Shown piece by piece: positions 40,256 to 51,744 of a DNA stretch of 64,000 nt. Positions within the stretch are counted from its first letter, which is position 1. Each line of letters starts with the position of its first letter. Under the pieces are notes generated by a model, which did no database searches, was not told the DNA's origin, and was given only the letters and a program-made list of their open reading frames with translations. Both the position numbers and the translations under genes were made by a program. This DNA is from Methylomagnum ishizawai. GTDB taxonomy: Bacteria; Pseudomonadota; Gammaproteobacteria; Methylococcales; Methylococcaceae. The stretch is from NCBI RefSeq assembly GCF_019670005.1, contig NZ_AP019783.1:2108150-2172149 (forward strand), in the 5' to 3' direction.

Positions 40256-40696
40256 TCAGGCTTTGCGGATTTGCGCAGGGAGGCCACCCTGAGCCGTGGC
40301 CGCGGGAAGGTCGAGCAGGGTTTGCAGCGCGTATTTCTCGCGGTCGATTTCCCGGCGGGTCCGCACGCCCAGCCGCCGCAACAGCGTTATCGGTGGGCAC
40401 CAGCCCTGTAGCGCGTGTTGTAGCAGGAAGCCGACCACGCCCGTGGATAACAACAACCAATTGCGGTTGCGGGTTTTGGAGAACAACAGGCCCAGTAGGG
40501 ACAGGGCGGCGGCATTGGTTTCCAGGATGCGCTCGATATCCCATTCCCGGTCCAGGGCGTCGATGCGGCGGGCAATCGCTTCTTTCGGTTGGCCGGCGTA
40601 ATAACGGAGGTGGGTGTGGGTCTCGGCGTCGATCCAGGCGTTGACTTCGTCCGGTGTGTGGCGGCGGACACGGTCGGTTTCGTCGGGATTGGGCAT
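40256..40696 (-). CDS. DUF2892 (YgaP-type) membrane domain protein
   Basis: A 146-residue protein. N-terminal polar part (VNAWIDAETHTHLRYYAG) then the DUF2892 domain with hydrophobic segments and the hallmark GWCPPITLLRRLGVRTRREI. Related domains occur fused to rhodanese (YgaP), but none is present here. ATG 40696 is preferred, with GGAGG upstream at 40707-40711; the frame extends to 40714. Possible disulfide or sulfur chemistry is inference. Confidence 0.75.
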   Translation of the reverse strand: MPNPDETDRVRRHTPDEVNAWIDAETHTHLRYYAGQPKEAIARRIDALDREWDIERILETNAAALSLLGLLFSKTRNRNWLLLSTGVVGFLLQHALQGWCPPITLLRRLGVRTRREIDREKYALQTLLDLPAATAQGGLPAQIRKA

Positions 40697-40710
40697 GGGG
40701 GTTGGCCTCC

Positions 40711-41568
40711 TCAAAGAGGGTGTTTCGACGGTGCGATCTTGGGGGGAAGGGTTTGGGGTGGTTTGGGCGCTTCCAACACCGGCTTACGCTCGCTCACGCC
40801 GGGAATGGGGTTGGTCGCGCCGACAAACTTCCCTTTGAGCGCCTCCACCCCAACCTGGGGCCGGGCCGAGGACACCAGTTGCGCCCGCTTGCTGCGTTCC
40901 TGGCTGTTATCCACCCCCATCCGCCGATCCCGCTGTTCCACCAAACCCGGCAAGGCCTCGCCATCGTGGTTGAACGACCATTCCAACATGGGCGGGCCGA
41001 CGGGCAGGGCATCGGGCGGAAGGCCGAACGGGGCCGCGTTCCACAGATGCCAAGTCTTGCCATAGCTGTTCAGCTTGCCGCTCAGCAAGGCCATTTCGGC
41101 GATTTCCGGCATCCCCGGCACCATGAGCTGGCCGGACAGGATTTCATAATTGTGCGGATGCCAGTAGCCGCGTTCGGTCTCCGGCAGCGCATCGAACAGG
41201 CGCTCGGAAATGATGTACTCGATGCCGATCAGGTGGGCCTGGTCGCCAGCGCCGTCGAACAGCACGCACTGGGAGAATTCCTCGTTCATCTGGTGGCAGT
41301 AATGGTGGGCCTCGGTTTGCAGGGCCGGATTGTCCTTGGCGGCGTGGAAACCGGCCATATAGGTATCCAGGCCGCGCAAGGGGGGGCGGACGGGCAAGGC
41401 CGCGGCGGGCGGGGCGGATATGTCCTGGCCCGGCGCTTGTACGGCGGGCGGTGGCGGCGGCGCGGGGCTGCGTTGTCCGCAACCAAACAATAGCCCGGCC
41501 CATAGCAACACGATCCAGGCACCGGCATGGCGGTCGATGCGGCGAGCGGAATTACCGGAATGATCCAT
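40711..41568 (-). CDS. DUF1264 (OBAP-like) lipoprotein
   Basis: A 285-residue probable lipoprotein: N-terminal Arg-rich segment, hydrophobic stretch (WIVLLWAGLLFGC) with lipobox LFGC, a Pro/Ala-rich spacer, then a DUF1264 domain (LDTYMAGFHAAKDNPALQTE; HHYCHQMNEEFSQCVLFDG; LIGIEYIISERLFDALPE; YWHPHNYEI). This domain is shared with plant oil-body-associated proteins, and its role in bacteria is unknown. A Pro-rich C-terminal tail follows. ATG 41568 has AAGGAGG upstream. It starts on the strand opposite to tex. Confidence 0.78.
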   Translation of the reverse strand: MDHSGNSARRIDRHAGAWIVLLWAGLLFGCGQRSPAPPPPPAVQAPGQDISAPPAAALPVRPPLRGLDTYMAGFHAAKDNPALQTEAHHYCHQMNEEFSQCVLFDGAGDQAHLIGIEYIISERLFDALPETERGYWHPHNYEILSGQLMVPGMPEIAEMALLSGKLNSYGKTWHLWNAAPFGLPPDALPVGPPMLEWSFNHDGEALPGLVEQRDRRMGVDNSQERSKRAQLVSSARPQVGVEALKGKFVGATNPIPGVSERKPVLEAPKPPQTLPPKIAPSKHPL

Positions 41569-41724
41569 GATGCCTCCTTGTCGAGAATTCCCTGGACCGG
41601 CATTCTCGATCCGCTCCACCCGTCCGGCAATCGGTGAATCTGCCTACCCTATTGCGGAGGCCGAACCACCCTGGGTTTACTGATAAAATCGCTCCTCTTT
41701 TGTTTCACAGTTCGAGGATGCTTG

Positions 41725-44043
<2,319 letters not shown>

Positions 44044-44049
44044 GTCTTG

Positions 44050-44192
44050 GATCACGACCGCAGCACAAGTTGCTGTTCTCCCATGCCGAGATGGTGGCGG
44101 ACCTCTTGCGCGGCTTCGTGCATGAGGATTGGGTGCGGGAACTCGATTGCTCCACTCTGGAGAAGGTCAACGGCCATTGTGTGAGCGACGAC
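44050..44192 (+). pseudogene. Fragment of a Rpn-type PD-(D/E)XK nuclease/transposase
   Basis: Translation gives LLFSHAEMVADLLRGFVHED followed by WVRELDCSTLEKVNGHCVSDD, the N-terminus of a Rpn-family recombination-promoting nuclease. The first codons (DHDRS) are in another frame from LLFSH, consistent with one missing base. It ends at VSDD, where sequence on the opposite strand from another element takes over. It begins seven bases after the tex stop and has no function on its own. Confidence 0.7.
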
Positions 44193-44307
44193 AACTCCGC
44201 CTCCACGGCCTTCTCGATCAAGCCACGGGCACCACGGCGCAGCAATTTCGTCAGCGAATCGCCCATTGCCCCTGGCTGGCCCCAGGCTCCTGCGGTATCT
44301 TTTTCAT
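44190..44307 (-). pseudogene. N-terminal fragment of an IS256-type transposase
   Basis: On the minus strand the sequence reads DSLTKLLRRGARGLIEKAVE followed by AEL, the conserved N-terminus of mutator-type (IS256) transposases. The ATG at 44307 begins MKKIPQEPG in a different frame, so a frameshift is present, and the gene ends abruptly against the Rpn fragment at about 44190. Upstream sequence to about 44410 probably belongs to the same element's non-coding end. Confidence 0.6.
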
Positions 44308-44410
44308 CGGCGTACCTCTTCGTCAGTCTGAAACGCGATCTCGTCAATCCCATTTCAGCAGGGTACGCCGCCCTCCCTCAATCCAGACCCGTACACCACT
44401 TCCGTTATAG

Positions 44411-44749
44411 CTCGGCAGAGAGTCGGACGGCACGACCCGGACCCAGGCGGAGGAGTTCATAGAAAAAGTTCGGCAGGATGCCAAGCATGACCGGCTTGCG
44501 CTTCCCAAGGGTCGGAAAATAGCCCTAACTTTCCGCGAAGCCGCCGTCAAATATTTGGAAAAATTGGCGGAGGAGAGTGGTAAAGATATTCCCAAGAAAC
44601 GCCAGCGTTTAGAGCAGCACCTTATACCGTTCTTCGGGGATATGCCGCTTGGGAAAATCAGTGGTTTTGATTTGGAGCGCTACAAGAAACAGCGCCGTGA
44701 AGAAGCAGCCGCCAAGAGCAATAGCCGGGGGCAGGGGAAAGTAACTTAG
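44411..44749 (+). pseudogene. Tyrosine-recombinase (phage-integrase) fragment
   Basis: An open frame reads FIEKVRQDAKHDRLALPKGR, TFREAAVKYLEKLAEESGKD and HLIPFFGDMPLGKISGFDLE, the SAM-like core-binding region of integrases. Neither the N-terminal arm nor the catalytic domain with its R-H-R-Y residues is present, and there is no start codon before the family-like part. It ends at TAA 44747-44749, shortly before the IS630-type element. This is a remnant of an integrated element. Confidence 0.65.
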
Positions 44750-44778
44750 GTTCTGTTGACCAGATGCGTTTAAATATA

Positions 44779-45969
44779 CTCCCTTCCCGCCCTAAGACCC
44801 CCCACTTTTTGGCAGGCGGTAGATATGGCTGAGAATGTTCTTGACCTGCTGGGGTGTTTGGGGAGGGGCCTGGGCCAAGTGCCGATGGACGCGCTCGGCC
44901 CGCTGCTGGACCGTCATGGCATGGGGCAGGTGGTAGAGGGAGTTCTTCCTGACGAGGCGGATGAGGTATTCGGCCGGGTTGAACTTGGGGGAGTAGGCCG
45001 GGGTGTGGAGGAAGTGCACGGCGATGCCCTGGGCCAGGGGGATTTCCGCCAGCAACTCGGCCAGAGCGGCCTTCATGGAGTCGTTGTGGATGGAGCAGTT
45101 GTCGAGGATGCACAGGGTCTGGCGGAAGCCCAGGCTGGCGTAGCGCAGGACGATCAGGGCGATGACGTAAACGGCGTTCGGGGTTTTGGCCTGGGGTTGG
45201 AAGTCCACGGTGGTCTGGCCGCTGCCCAGGTCCAGGGCCAGGAAACCGTTCAGTTTCTCCCGCCGCTTCTCGTTGCTCGGCGGCGCCGGGGCGGTGTTCT
45301 TCTCCGCCCAGGCGTAGTGGGTGCAGGTCGTGGACAGCAGCGCGAACTCGTCGAGGGCTACGAGGGCGGTGCCGGGGTCGGCCTCGGCGGTTTTTTTTCG
45401 AGCGCCTCCACGAAGCCGGCCCGCTCGGCGGGCTGGGCGGGGCCGTAGTCGCGGTGGGCGCGCTGGTGGGAGAGGCCCAGTTCGTCGAAGATTTCGTAAA
45501 GCCGGTTGGCGCTCAGCGGCAGGCCCCACTTCTCAACGAGCAAACCCTGGACGTGGGCCGCCGTCCATTGGTAACTGTCGATGCCATAGTCCGCCGGCGT
45601 CTTGTGGAGCAGGATGTAGCGCAGGACCTTGCGCCGCTGCGGGTTCAGGGCTTGCGGGCGGGGCCGCCTTTGCGGGGCCAGCAGGGCGTCGAAGCCACCA
45701 TGCAGGTAGCTGTCCAGCCACTTCTCCAGCGTCTTGCGCTGGACTCCCTGGCTGCGGCAGACCCCGGCCATGCTCTCGCCGTCCCACAGGGCCTTCAAGG
45801 CCAGCAGCCTACGCCGTCGGCTTTGCTGCTGGTGGCGGTAGAACAGCGCCTGCCACCGTTCACGGTCCTGCGGGGCCAGCCGTTGGATGCGGATACAGCG
45901 GTTCATCGTGCCTTTCCCAGTCCAGTTCGATTGCCTATAAGCTTAGTCGTTCTTTAGACGGGAAGGGAG
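44779..45969. mobile_element. IS630-family insertion sequence, complete
   Basis: A 1191-bp element bordered by TA dinucleotides (44777-44778 and 45970-45971), as expected of IS630 target choice. Its ends share an 11-bp perfect inverted repeat, CTCCCTTCCCG at 44779-44789 and its complement at 45959-45969, with weaker similarity further in. One transposase on the minus strand is expressed from two overlapping frames. Confidence 0.9.
44792..45906 (-). CDS. IS630-family transposase (orfA/orfB, -1 frameshift)
   Basis: OrfA from ATG 45906 has helix-turn-helix modules (SMAGVCRSQGVQRKTLEKWL; YGIDSYQWTAAHVQGLLVEK) and ends at 45358. OrfB, in the -1 frame from the A8 run at 45391-45398, carries the DDE catalytic triad: VALDEFALLSTTCTHYAW, CILDNCSIHND and NPAEYLIRLVRK, and ends at 44792. 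Slipping one base back at the A8 run fuses EALEKK to TAEADPGTALVALDEF without a stop. The fused protein would be about 370 residues, normal for the family. Confidence 0.85.
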
Positions 45970-45997
45970 TAATACAAATTTTCAAAGCATCAACCAC

Positions 45998-46026
45998 AAA
46001 AAAAGGGGCTTTCCAGCCCCTTTTTT
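45998..46026 (-). terminator. Rho-independent terminator after ilvE
   Basis: Minus strand: A-run, GGGGCT, loop GGAA, AGCCCC, then a T-run (45998-46004); the plus strand also ends in TTTTTT, so it can act both ways. It starts 19 bases beyond the ilvE stop (46045) and borders the IS630-type element, insulating the operon from it. Confidence 0.9.
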
Positions 46027-46044
46027 AATCTCGCGGATATTCGC

Positions 46045-46968
46045 TCAATCCACGTAATTCAACCATTCCCCATGGTCTTCCCGCCGCCCATGCACATAAT
46101 CGAAGTACAGGGTTTGCAGCTTGGCGGTGATGGGGCCGCGCCCGCCCGCGCCGATGATCCGGCCATCGAGTTCGCGGATCGGGGTGACTTCCGCCGCCGT
46201 GCCGGTGAAGAAGGCTTCGTCGGCGACATAGACCTCGTCGCGGGTAATGCGCTTCTCGACCACTTCCAAACCCTGCTCCGCCGCGAGGGTGCAGATGGTT
46301 TCGCGGGTGATGCCTTCCAGGGCCGAGGTCAGGTCCGGGGTGTAGAGCTTGCCCCGGCGCACGATGAAGATGTTCTCGCCGCTGCCTTCCGCCACATAGC
46401 CTTCGTGGTCCAGCAACAGCGCCTCGTCGCAGCCGCATTCGACCGCTTCGCGCACCGCCAGGATGGAATTCAGGTAGTTGCCGTTGGCCTTGGCCTTGCA
46501 CATCACGCTGTTGACGTGGTTGCGGACATAGGAGGAGGTGCGGACCTTGATGCCGCGTTCCATGTTCTCCTGGCCCAGGTAGCTGCCCCATTCCCAGGCG
46601 GCGACCATGACATGGACCTTGATGTTCTTGGCGTGCAGGCCCATGCCCTCGGAACCGAAGAAGCACATCGGGCGGATATAGGCGCTGGCCAGCTGGTTGC
46701 GGCTGACGGCCTCGCGCTGGGCCTGGTCGAGCGTGTCCTTGTCGAAGGGCATCGCCATGTTCATGATGTGGGCGGAACGGAACAGCCGGTCGGTGTGGTC
46801 GCGCAGGCGGAAGATCGCCGCGCCGCGTTCCGTCTGGTAGGCGCGGAGTCCTTCGAAGACGCCGCAGCCGTAATGCAGGGTATGGGTCAACACATGCACC
46901 TTGGCGTCGCGCCAGGGTAGCCATTCGCCGTCGAGCCAGATGACGCCGTCTTTGTCATCCATCGCCAT
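46045..46968 (-). CDS. ilvE: Branched-chain amino-acid aminotransferase
   Basis: A 307-residue PLP-dependent fold-IV aminotransferase making leucine, isoleucine and valine from their 2-oxo acids. Seen: HTLHYGCGVFEGLRAY, IRPMCFFGSEGMGLHAKN, the PLP lysine region CKAKANGNYLNSILAVREA, and EGSGENIFIVRRGKLYTPD. Full length. It lies 36 bases after glnE in the same direction, the arrangement seen in pseudomonads, and ends before a strong terminator. Confidence 0.95.
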   Translation of the reverse strand: MAMDDKDGVIWLDGEWLPWRDAKVHVLTHTLHYGCGVFEGLRAYQTERGAAIFRLRDHTDRLFRSAHIMNMAMPFDKDTLDQAQREAVSRNQLASAYIRPMCFFGSEGMGLHAKNIKVHVMVAAWEWGSYLGQENMERGIKVRTSSYVRNHVNSVMCKAKANGNYLNSILAVREAVECGCDEALLLDHEGYVAEGSGENIFIVRRGKLYTPDLTSALEGITRETICTLAAEQGLEVVEKRITRDEVYVADEAFFTGTAAEVTPIRELDGRIIGAGGRGPITAKLQTLYFDYVHGRREDHGEWLNYVD

Positions 46969-47004
46969 CAGTCTTTCTCCGAGTGCTTGTAGTGGAAGGG
47001 GGAA

Positions 47005-49845
47005 TCAGCGCTCCATATGGTCCCGCCAAAGGCGTTGGACCTCCGCGCGGAGTTCCGGATATTGGTCCGTGGGGGCCAGGGTGGGGATGTCCAGCAGCGC
47101 GGCGCGGTGGATGCGCTCGCGGAATTGGCAATAGGCCCGCCGCAGCAGTCCAGCGGCGTCCTGATCCAGGAATCCCGCCGCCGTGAGGGAGTCGAGTTGG
47201 CGCACCACATCGGTCCATTCGGTCAGGGATTCCCGGTCGTGGGCGCCCGAAAGAACCCCGAATTGTACAAGAAACTCGATATCGACGATACCGCCGGCAT
47301 CTTGTTTCAAATTGAAGAAACCGGGTTCCTTGGAGCCGAGATTGGCCCGCATCTTCTCGCGCATGTCGCGGACTTCGGCGCGGAGCCGGTCGGTGTCGCG
47401 GGGCCGCCGCAGGGATTGGGCGCGGATGGCGCGGAATTTCTCCCCGACCTTGGGATCGCCCGCCACGCAGCGGGCCTTGACCAGGGCTTGCTGTTCCCAG
47501 GTCCAGGCGCTTTCCATCTGGTAGTTCTCGTAGGCTTCCAGGCTGCTGACCAAAAGCCCCGAATTGCCCGAGGGCCGCAGCCGCAAATCCACTTCGTACA
47601 GGACGCCCGCCGGGGTGTTGGTGGTGAGCAGATGGATGATGCGCTTGCCGACGCGGGCGTAGAACTCGGCGCTGGTGACGGGTTTCGCGCCGGTGGTGGG
47701 CGTGGTGCCGTGGCCGTCGTAGAGGAACACCAAGTCCAGGTCCGAGCCATAGCCCAGTTCGAAGCCGCCCAGCTTGCCATAGGCGACGACCGCGAAGCCG
47801 CAGGCCCGGTCGGAACCGGCGCAGGGGGGCGGGCCGTGCTTGGCCGCCGTCATCCGCCAGGACTGGGCGAGGGCTTCGGCCAGCACGGTTTCGGCGATAT
47901 AGGTGAGGTAGTCGCTCACCACCATGATCGGGATGGCCCCGGACAAATCCGCCGCCGCCACCCGCAGCACATTGGCCTGTTTGAACTGGCGCAGGACGAT
48001 CATCAGGTGTTCCTGGTCGTCCGGGTTCACCGCTTCCAGCCGCCGGGCCAGGTCGCGTTCCAGTTCGGCCTTGGACAGCGGCGTGTACAGGCTGCGCGGG
48101 TCCAGCAGTTCGTCGAGCAACAGGGGATGGCGGGCGATATGGTTGACGATCCAGGGGCTGCCCGCCGCCAAGCGCACCAATTGCGCCAAAGCCTCCGGGT
48201 TTTCCGCCAGCAGGGTCAGGTAGACGTTGCGGCTGGCGATGGCTTCCAACAATCCCAGCAGCCGTTCCAGGGCCGCTTCCGGCAGGTCCGTGGTGGCGGT
48301 GGCGCGTAGCAGCTTGGGCAAGAGGCGGCGCAGTTCGGTCTCGCCGCGCTGGGTGAGATGGCGGACGGCGTGGGTGGCGCGGAAGCGCTCCAGATGCAGG
48401 GCGGCGGGTTCCGGGTTCTGCCAGCCCAGGTTCGCCAGCGCGGCCCGCAGCGATTCCCGTTCGGCGTGGAGCGCCCAGGTTTCCGCCGCCTCGGCCTGCC
48501 CGCCGGTCACGACTTGGCGGAAGATTTCATCCACCCCGGCCCGCACCGCATCCAGTTCCCGCTTGAAACCCTCCCAATCGGCGTGGCCCAGCGCATGGGC
48601 GATGGCGAGCCGTTGCCGGGGATCGTGGGGCAGGTCGTGGGTCTGGCGGTCGGCGTATTGCTGCAAGCGGTTCTCGACCGTGCGGAGATGGCGATAGGCC
48701 GCCCGCAACCGCGCCACCACCTCCGGCGGCAACAGCCGCAGTTCGCCCAGGCTGTCCAGCACCCGCAAAATCCGCCGTTCCCGCAAGCGCGGTTCCTGTC
48801 CGCCCCGGATCAACTGGAAGGCTTGGCCGATGAATTCGATTTCGCGGATGCCGCCGGGGCCGAGCTTCACATTGTCCTGGCGGTCCTTGCGGGCCAGTTC
48901 GCGGGAAATCTTCTGCTTGAGGTCGCGCAATTCGCCCAGGGCGCGGTAGTCGAGATAGCGCCGGTACACGAACGGGCGCAGGAAGCTTTCCAATTCCGCC
49001 CCCGCCGCCAAATCCCCGGCGAGGGTCCGCGCCTTGACCATGGCGTAGCGCTCCCATTCCCGCGCCTGGCCTTGGTAATAGGCTTCCAGCGCGGCGAAGC
49101 TCATGACCGGCGGGCCGCTCTCGCCGAAGGGCCGCAGCCGGGTATCGACCCGGAACACGAAGCCGTCCTCGGTCACGGCGTCCAGGGTTTTCACCAGGTT
49201 CCGCGCCAGCCGGGCGTAGAACTCGGAATAGTGGGTGGCTTTCTTGTCGGGCAGGATGCCGTCGTCGCGGTAGGCGAAGATCAGGTCGATGTCGGAGGAA
49301 AAATTGAGTTCCCATGCCCCCAGCTTGCCCATTCCCAACACCACCAGCGATTGCGGCTCGCCCTGGGCGTTGACCGGCGTGCCACGGGCCGCGCACGCCT
49401 GTTGGAACAGGAAATCCAGGCTGTGGCGGACGCAGGTTTCGGCCAGCAGCGACATATCGCCCAAGGTTTCGTCCAGGTCGGCCCAGCCCGCGATATCGCG
49501 CCAGGCGATGCGGACCATCTCCAGGTTGCGGAAGCGGCGTAGGACGGCCATGAGATCGGTTTCGCCCGCGACTTTTTCCAGCCTTTGGCCGAGGCGCTCG
49601 GTGTATTCGCCTTCGCGGTTCGGGCGCAGCAGCCGCCCGGATTCGAGCAACTCGGCCAGGAGGGCGGGACGGCGCACGCATTCCTGGGCCACGAAGGGGC
49701 TGGCGGACCAGACCAGGGGCAGGGCGGTTTCGACCTCGGGCGGGAAATCCGGTACGGCGGCACCGGCGCGGGCGAGGTATTCGGTCCAGGCCAGGGCGAT
49801 GGGGGGGCGCAAGGCTGCGGGGAGGGCTTCGGGGTTGGGCGGCAT
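47005..49845 (-). CDS. glnE: Bifunctional glutamine synthetase adenylyltransferase/deadenylase
   Basis: A 946-residue regulator of glutamine synthetase. It adenylylates GlnA when nitrogen is plentiful and removes AMP when nitrogen is scarce, under PII control. Two nucleotidyltransferase halves are visible: SSDIDLIFAYRDDG (about residue 187, deadenylase) and GSDLDLVFLYDGHG (about 695, adenylylase), each with the G-S/D-x-D-x-D metal site. ATG 49845 begins the family-like MPPNPEALPAALRPP; the open frame extends to 49971 without similarity. First gene of a glnE-ilvE unit. Confidence 0.95.
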   Translation of the reverse strand: MPPNPEALPAALRPPIALAWTEYLARAGAAVPDFPPEVETALPLVWSASPFVAQECVRRPALLAELLESGRLLRPNREGEYTERLGQRLEKVAGETDLMAVLRRFRNLEMVRIAWRDIAGWADLDETLGDMSLLAETCVRHSLDFLFQQACAARGTPVNAQGEPQSLVVLGMGKLGAWELNFSSDIDLIFAYRDDGILPDKKATHYSEFYARLARNLVKTLDAVTEDGFVFRVDTRLRPFGESGPPVMSFAALEAYYQGQAREWERYAMVKARTLAGDLAAGAELESFLRPFVYRRYLDYRALGELRDLKQKISRELARKDRQDNVKLGPGGIREIEFIGQAFQLIRGGQEPRLRERRILRVLDSLGELRLLPPEVVARLRAAYRHLRTVENRLQQYADRQTHDLPHDPRQRLAIAHALGHADWEGFKRELDAVRAGVDEIFRQVVTGGQAEAAETWALHAERESLRAALANLGWQNPEPAALHLERFRATHAVRHLTQRGETELRRLLPKLLRATATTDLPEAALERLLGLLEAIASRNVYLTLLAENPEALAQLVRLAAGSPWIVNHIARHPLLLDELLDPRSLYTPLSKAELERDLARRLEAVNPDDQEHLMIVLRQFKQANVLRVAAADLSGAIPIMVVSDYLTYIAETVLAEALAQSWRMTAAKHGPPPCAGSDRACGFAVVAYGKLGGFELGYGSDLDLVFLYDGHGTTPTTGAKPVTSAEFYARVGKRIIHLLTTNTPAGVLYEVDLRLRPSGNSGLLVSSLEAYENYQMESAWTWEQQALVKARCVAGDPKVGEKFRAIRAQSLRRPRDTDRLRAEVRDMREKMRANLGSKEPGFFNLKQDAGGIVDIEFLVQFGVLSGAHDRESLTEWTDVVRQLDSLTAAGFLDQDAAGLLRRAYCQFRERIHRAALLDIPTLAPTDQYPELRAEVQRLWRDHMER

Positions 49846-49942
49846 GGGCGTCGGCGGCTGGTGGTGGTGGGATTGCCGACATTGTAGCAATCGGCTTGGG
49901 TTCCGCTGGCCGCGCCCAGGCTTGGCGGTTCCGCCGTTGAAG

Positions 49943-49976
49943 AAAAAGGCGGAGGGAGCGCCCGGCCCCATCCGCC
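49943..49976 (-). terminator. Rho-independent terminator after the 5'-nucleotidase gene
   Basis: On the minus strand GGCGGA pairs with TCCGCC (with an inner GGG/CCC extension) and is followed by TTTTT. It starts about 22 bases beyond the stop of the nucleotidase gene (49999) and ends the unit before glnE. Confidence 0.8.
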
Positions 49977-49998
49977 GTGGTTCAGGCCGCGCCGGGGA

Positions 49999-51744
49999 TT
50001 ACGGCAAGGGCTGGATGCGGTCCAGCGTCGGCGGGGCGATGGGCGAATGCGCCCGGAAATAGGCTTCCAGCGCGTCGCTGTCCAAAGCGCCGCCCAGGCG
50101 GTTGGTGCCCTGGGTCAGCACGCTGAAGTTGTCGCCGCCGTCGGCCAGGAAGCTGTTGACGGTGATGCGGTAGCTGGCGGCGGGATCGACCACGACGCCG
50201 CCGATCTTGATGCTGGCCGGATCGACCTTGTCGCAGGCCGGGCCGCTGGCGCTCCAGGCGTAGCCGACGCTGGCGGAGGGCAGCAGGATGCGGTTGAAGG
50301 GCTGGTTGTTGGCGCAGCCGGTGAATTGCTGTTCCAGCAGGGTTTCGATCTGCGCCCCGGTCAGGGTGAGGGTCACGAGGCTGTTGCCGAAGGGTTGCAC
50401 GGTGAAGGCTTCGCCGAAGGTCACGTTGCCATCGCCCTCGCCGGCGGCGCTGCCCGCGAACAGGAGGTCGGCCCGCACGCCGCCCGGATTCATGAACGCG
50501 GCCACCGCGCCGCCGAAGCCGGGGGCCTGGGTGGCTTCCCATTGGGCGTCGGCGATCACGTCGCCCATGGCGTTCTCGCCGCCCGCGCTGTTGGCGCGGG
50601 TCAGGTCGGCGGTGATGCTGCCGATGGTGCGGTTGGCGATGGGACCGGCCAGCGACTTGTAGCCATCGACGATCTGCTTGATGCCGGCGTCGGGGGTGAT
50701 GGCGGCGTTGCGGCGGTCCACGACCACGTTGGTGGCGTTGACGCTGATGACGTTGCCGGAGGTCTTGTTCAGGACCATGTCGATATCGGTATAGACCCGG
50801 CCCTGGCTGTTGGCGCTGGTGACCGGGATCGAACGGCCCACCCGGTTCGGCAGCCTACAGTTGTAGGCTTGGTGGGTGTGGCCGGAAATCACCAGGTCGA
50901 TGCGGTTGTTGAGTCCGGCGACGATGGACTTGATGGGGGAGCCGTCCAGGTTGCCGTCGCAGGTGTTGATGGTCGCCGCCGCCTGGGTGACGGGGAGGGT
51001 GCCGCCCTGGTGGATCAACACCACCACCGCCTTCGCGCCCTGCGCCAGCAATTCGCGGCTGGCTTGGTTGATGGTGTGGGCCTCGTCCTTGAACTTGAGC
51101 CCGGCCACGCCGCTGGGGGTGACGATGGTCGGGGTTTCCTTCAGGGTCACGCCGATGAAGCCGACCTTGACGCCTTCGTATTGCTTGATGGTGTAGGCCG
51201 GAAAAATGGTCTGGCGGGTGGCTTTTTCGACCACGTTCGCCGCCAGGAATTGGAAGGCGGCGCCCTCGAACGGGACCGGGGTGCCCACCGCCGCGCCTTG
51301 GCAGCTATTGGGGTCGGTCGGATGGCAGCCGCCGTTCTGCATCCGCAGCAGTTCGGCCTTGCCCTCGTCGAACTCGTGGTTGCCGACGGCGTTGATTTCG
51401 AGGCCGGCCCGGTTCATGGTCTCGATGGTGGGTTCGTCGTGGAACAGCGCGGACAGCAGCGGGGTGGCCCCGATCAGGTCGCCCGCCGACACCACCACGG
51501 TGTTGGGGTTCTTGGCCTTGAGGTCGGCGATGGAGCCGGCCAGCCAGTCGATGCCACCGACCGGAATGGTCGCGCTGGCGTCGGTCGGCAGGTTGCGGAA
51601 ATTACCGGGGGATTCCAATTGGCCGTGGAAGTCGTTGATGGCGACGATTTTCAGGTGGACTTTGTTGCCGGTGCCGGTGGCATGGCCGATCCCGCAGCCC
51701 GCCAGGATCAATGCGACCGCCGATGCGATGTGACGTGGGTTCAT
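49999..51744 (-). CDS. Bifunctional metallophosphatase/5'-nucleotidase, UshA-like lipoprotein
   Basis: A 581-residue secreted enzyme that would release phosphate or nucleosides from extracellular nucleotides or sugar nucleotides. Signal region IASAVALILAGC gives a lipobox (Cys at about residue 17). Metallophosphatase motifs: AINDFHGQ, VVSAGDLIG, VGNHEFDEG, VLIHQGG and VISGHTHQAYNC. The C-terminal 5'-nucleotidase domain begins around NRTIGSITADLTRA, with FMNPGGVRADLLF. The start ATG 51744 gives the complete signal. Gene-free stretch 51745-51961 upstream (217 bases) probably holds its promoter. Metal and substrate preference not determined. Confidence 0.88.
   Translation of the reverse strand: MNPRHIASAVALILAGCGIGHATGTGNKVHLKIVAINDFHGQLESPGNFRNLPTDASATIPVGGIDWLAGSIADLKAKNPNTVVVSAGDLIGATPLLSALFHDEPTIETMNRAGLEINAVGNHEFDEGKAELLRMQNGGCHPTDPNSCQGAAVGTPVPFEGAAFQFLAANVVEKATRQTIFPAYTIKQYEGVKVGFIGVTLKETPTIVTPSGVAGLKFKDEAHTINQASRELLAQGAKAVVVLIHQGGTLPVTQAAATINTCDGNLDGSPIKSIVAGLNNRIDLVISGHTHQAYNCRLPNRVGRSIPVTSANSQGRVYTDIDMVLNKTSGNVISVNATNVVVDRRNAAITPDAGIKQIVDGYKSLAGPIANRTIGSITADLTRANSAGGENAMGDVIADAQWEATQAPGFGGAVAAFMNPGGVRADLLFAGSAAGEGDGNVTFGEAFTVQPFGNSLVTLTLTGAQIETLLEQQFTGCANNQPFNRILLPSASVGYAWSASGPACDKVDPASIKIGGVVVDPAASYRITVNSFLADGGDNFSVLTQGTNRLGGALDSDALEAYFRAHSPIAPPTLDRIQPLP

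Noticed and set aside
44070..44462. The 130-codon plus-strand frame taken as one gene
   Set aside because: Only its first third is Rpn-like; the remainder is the reverse side of an IS256-type fragment, so it is a chance fusion.
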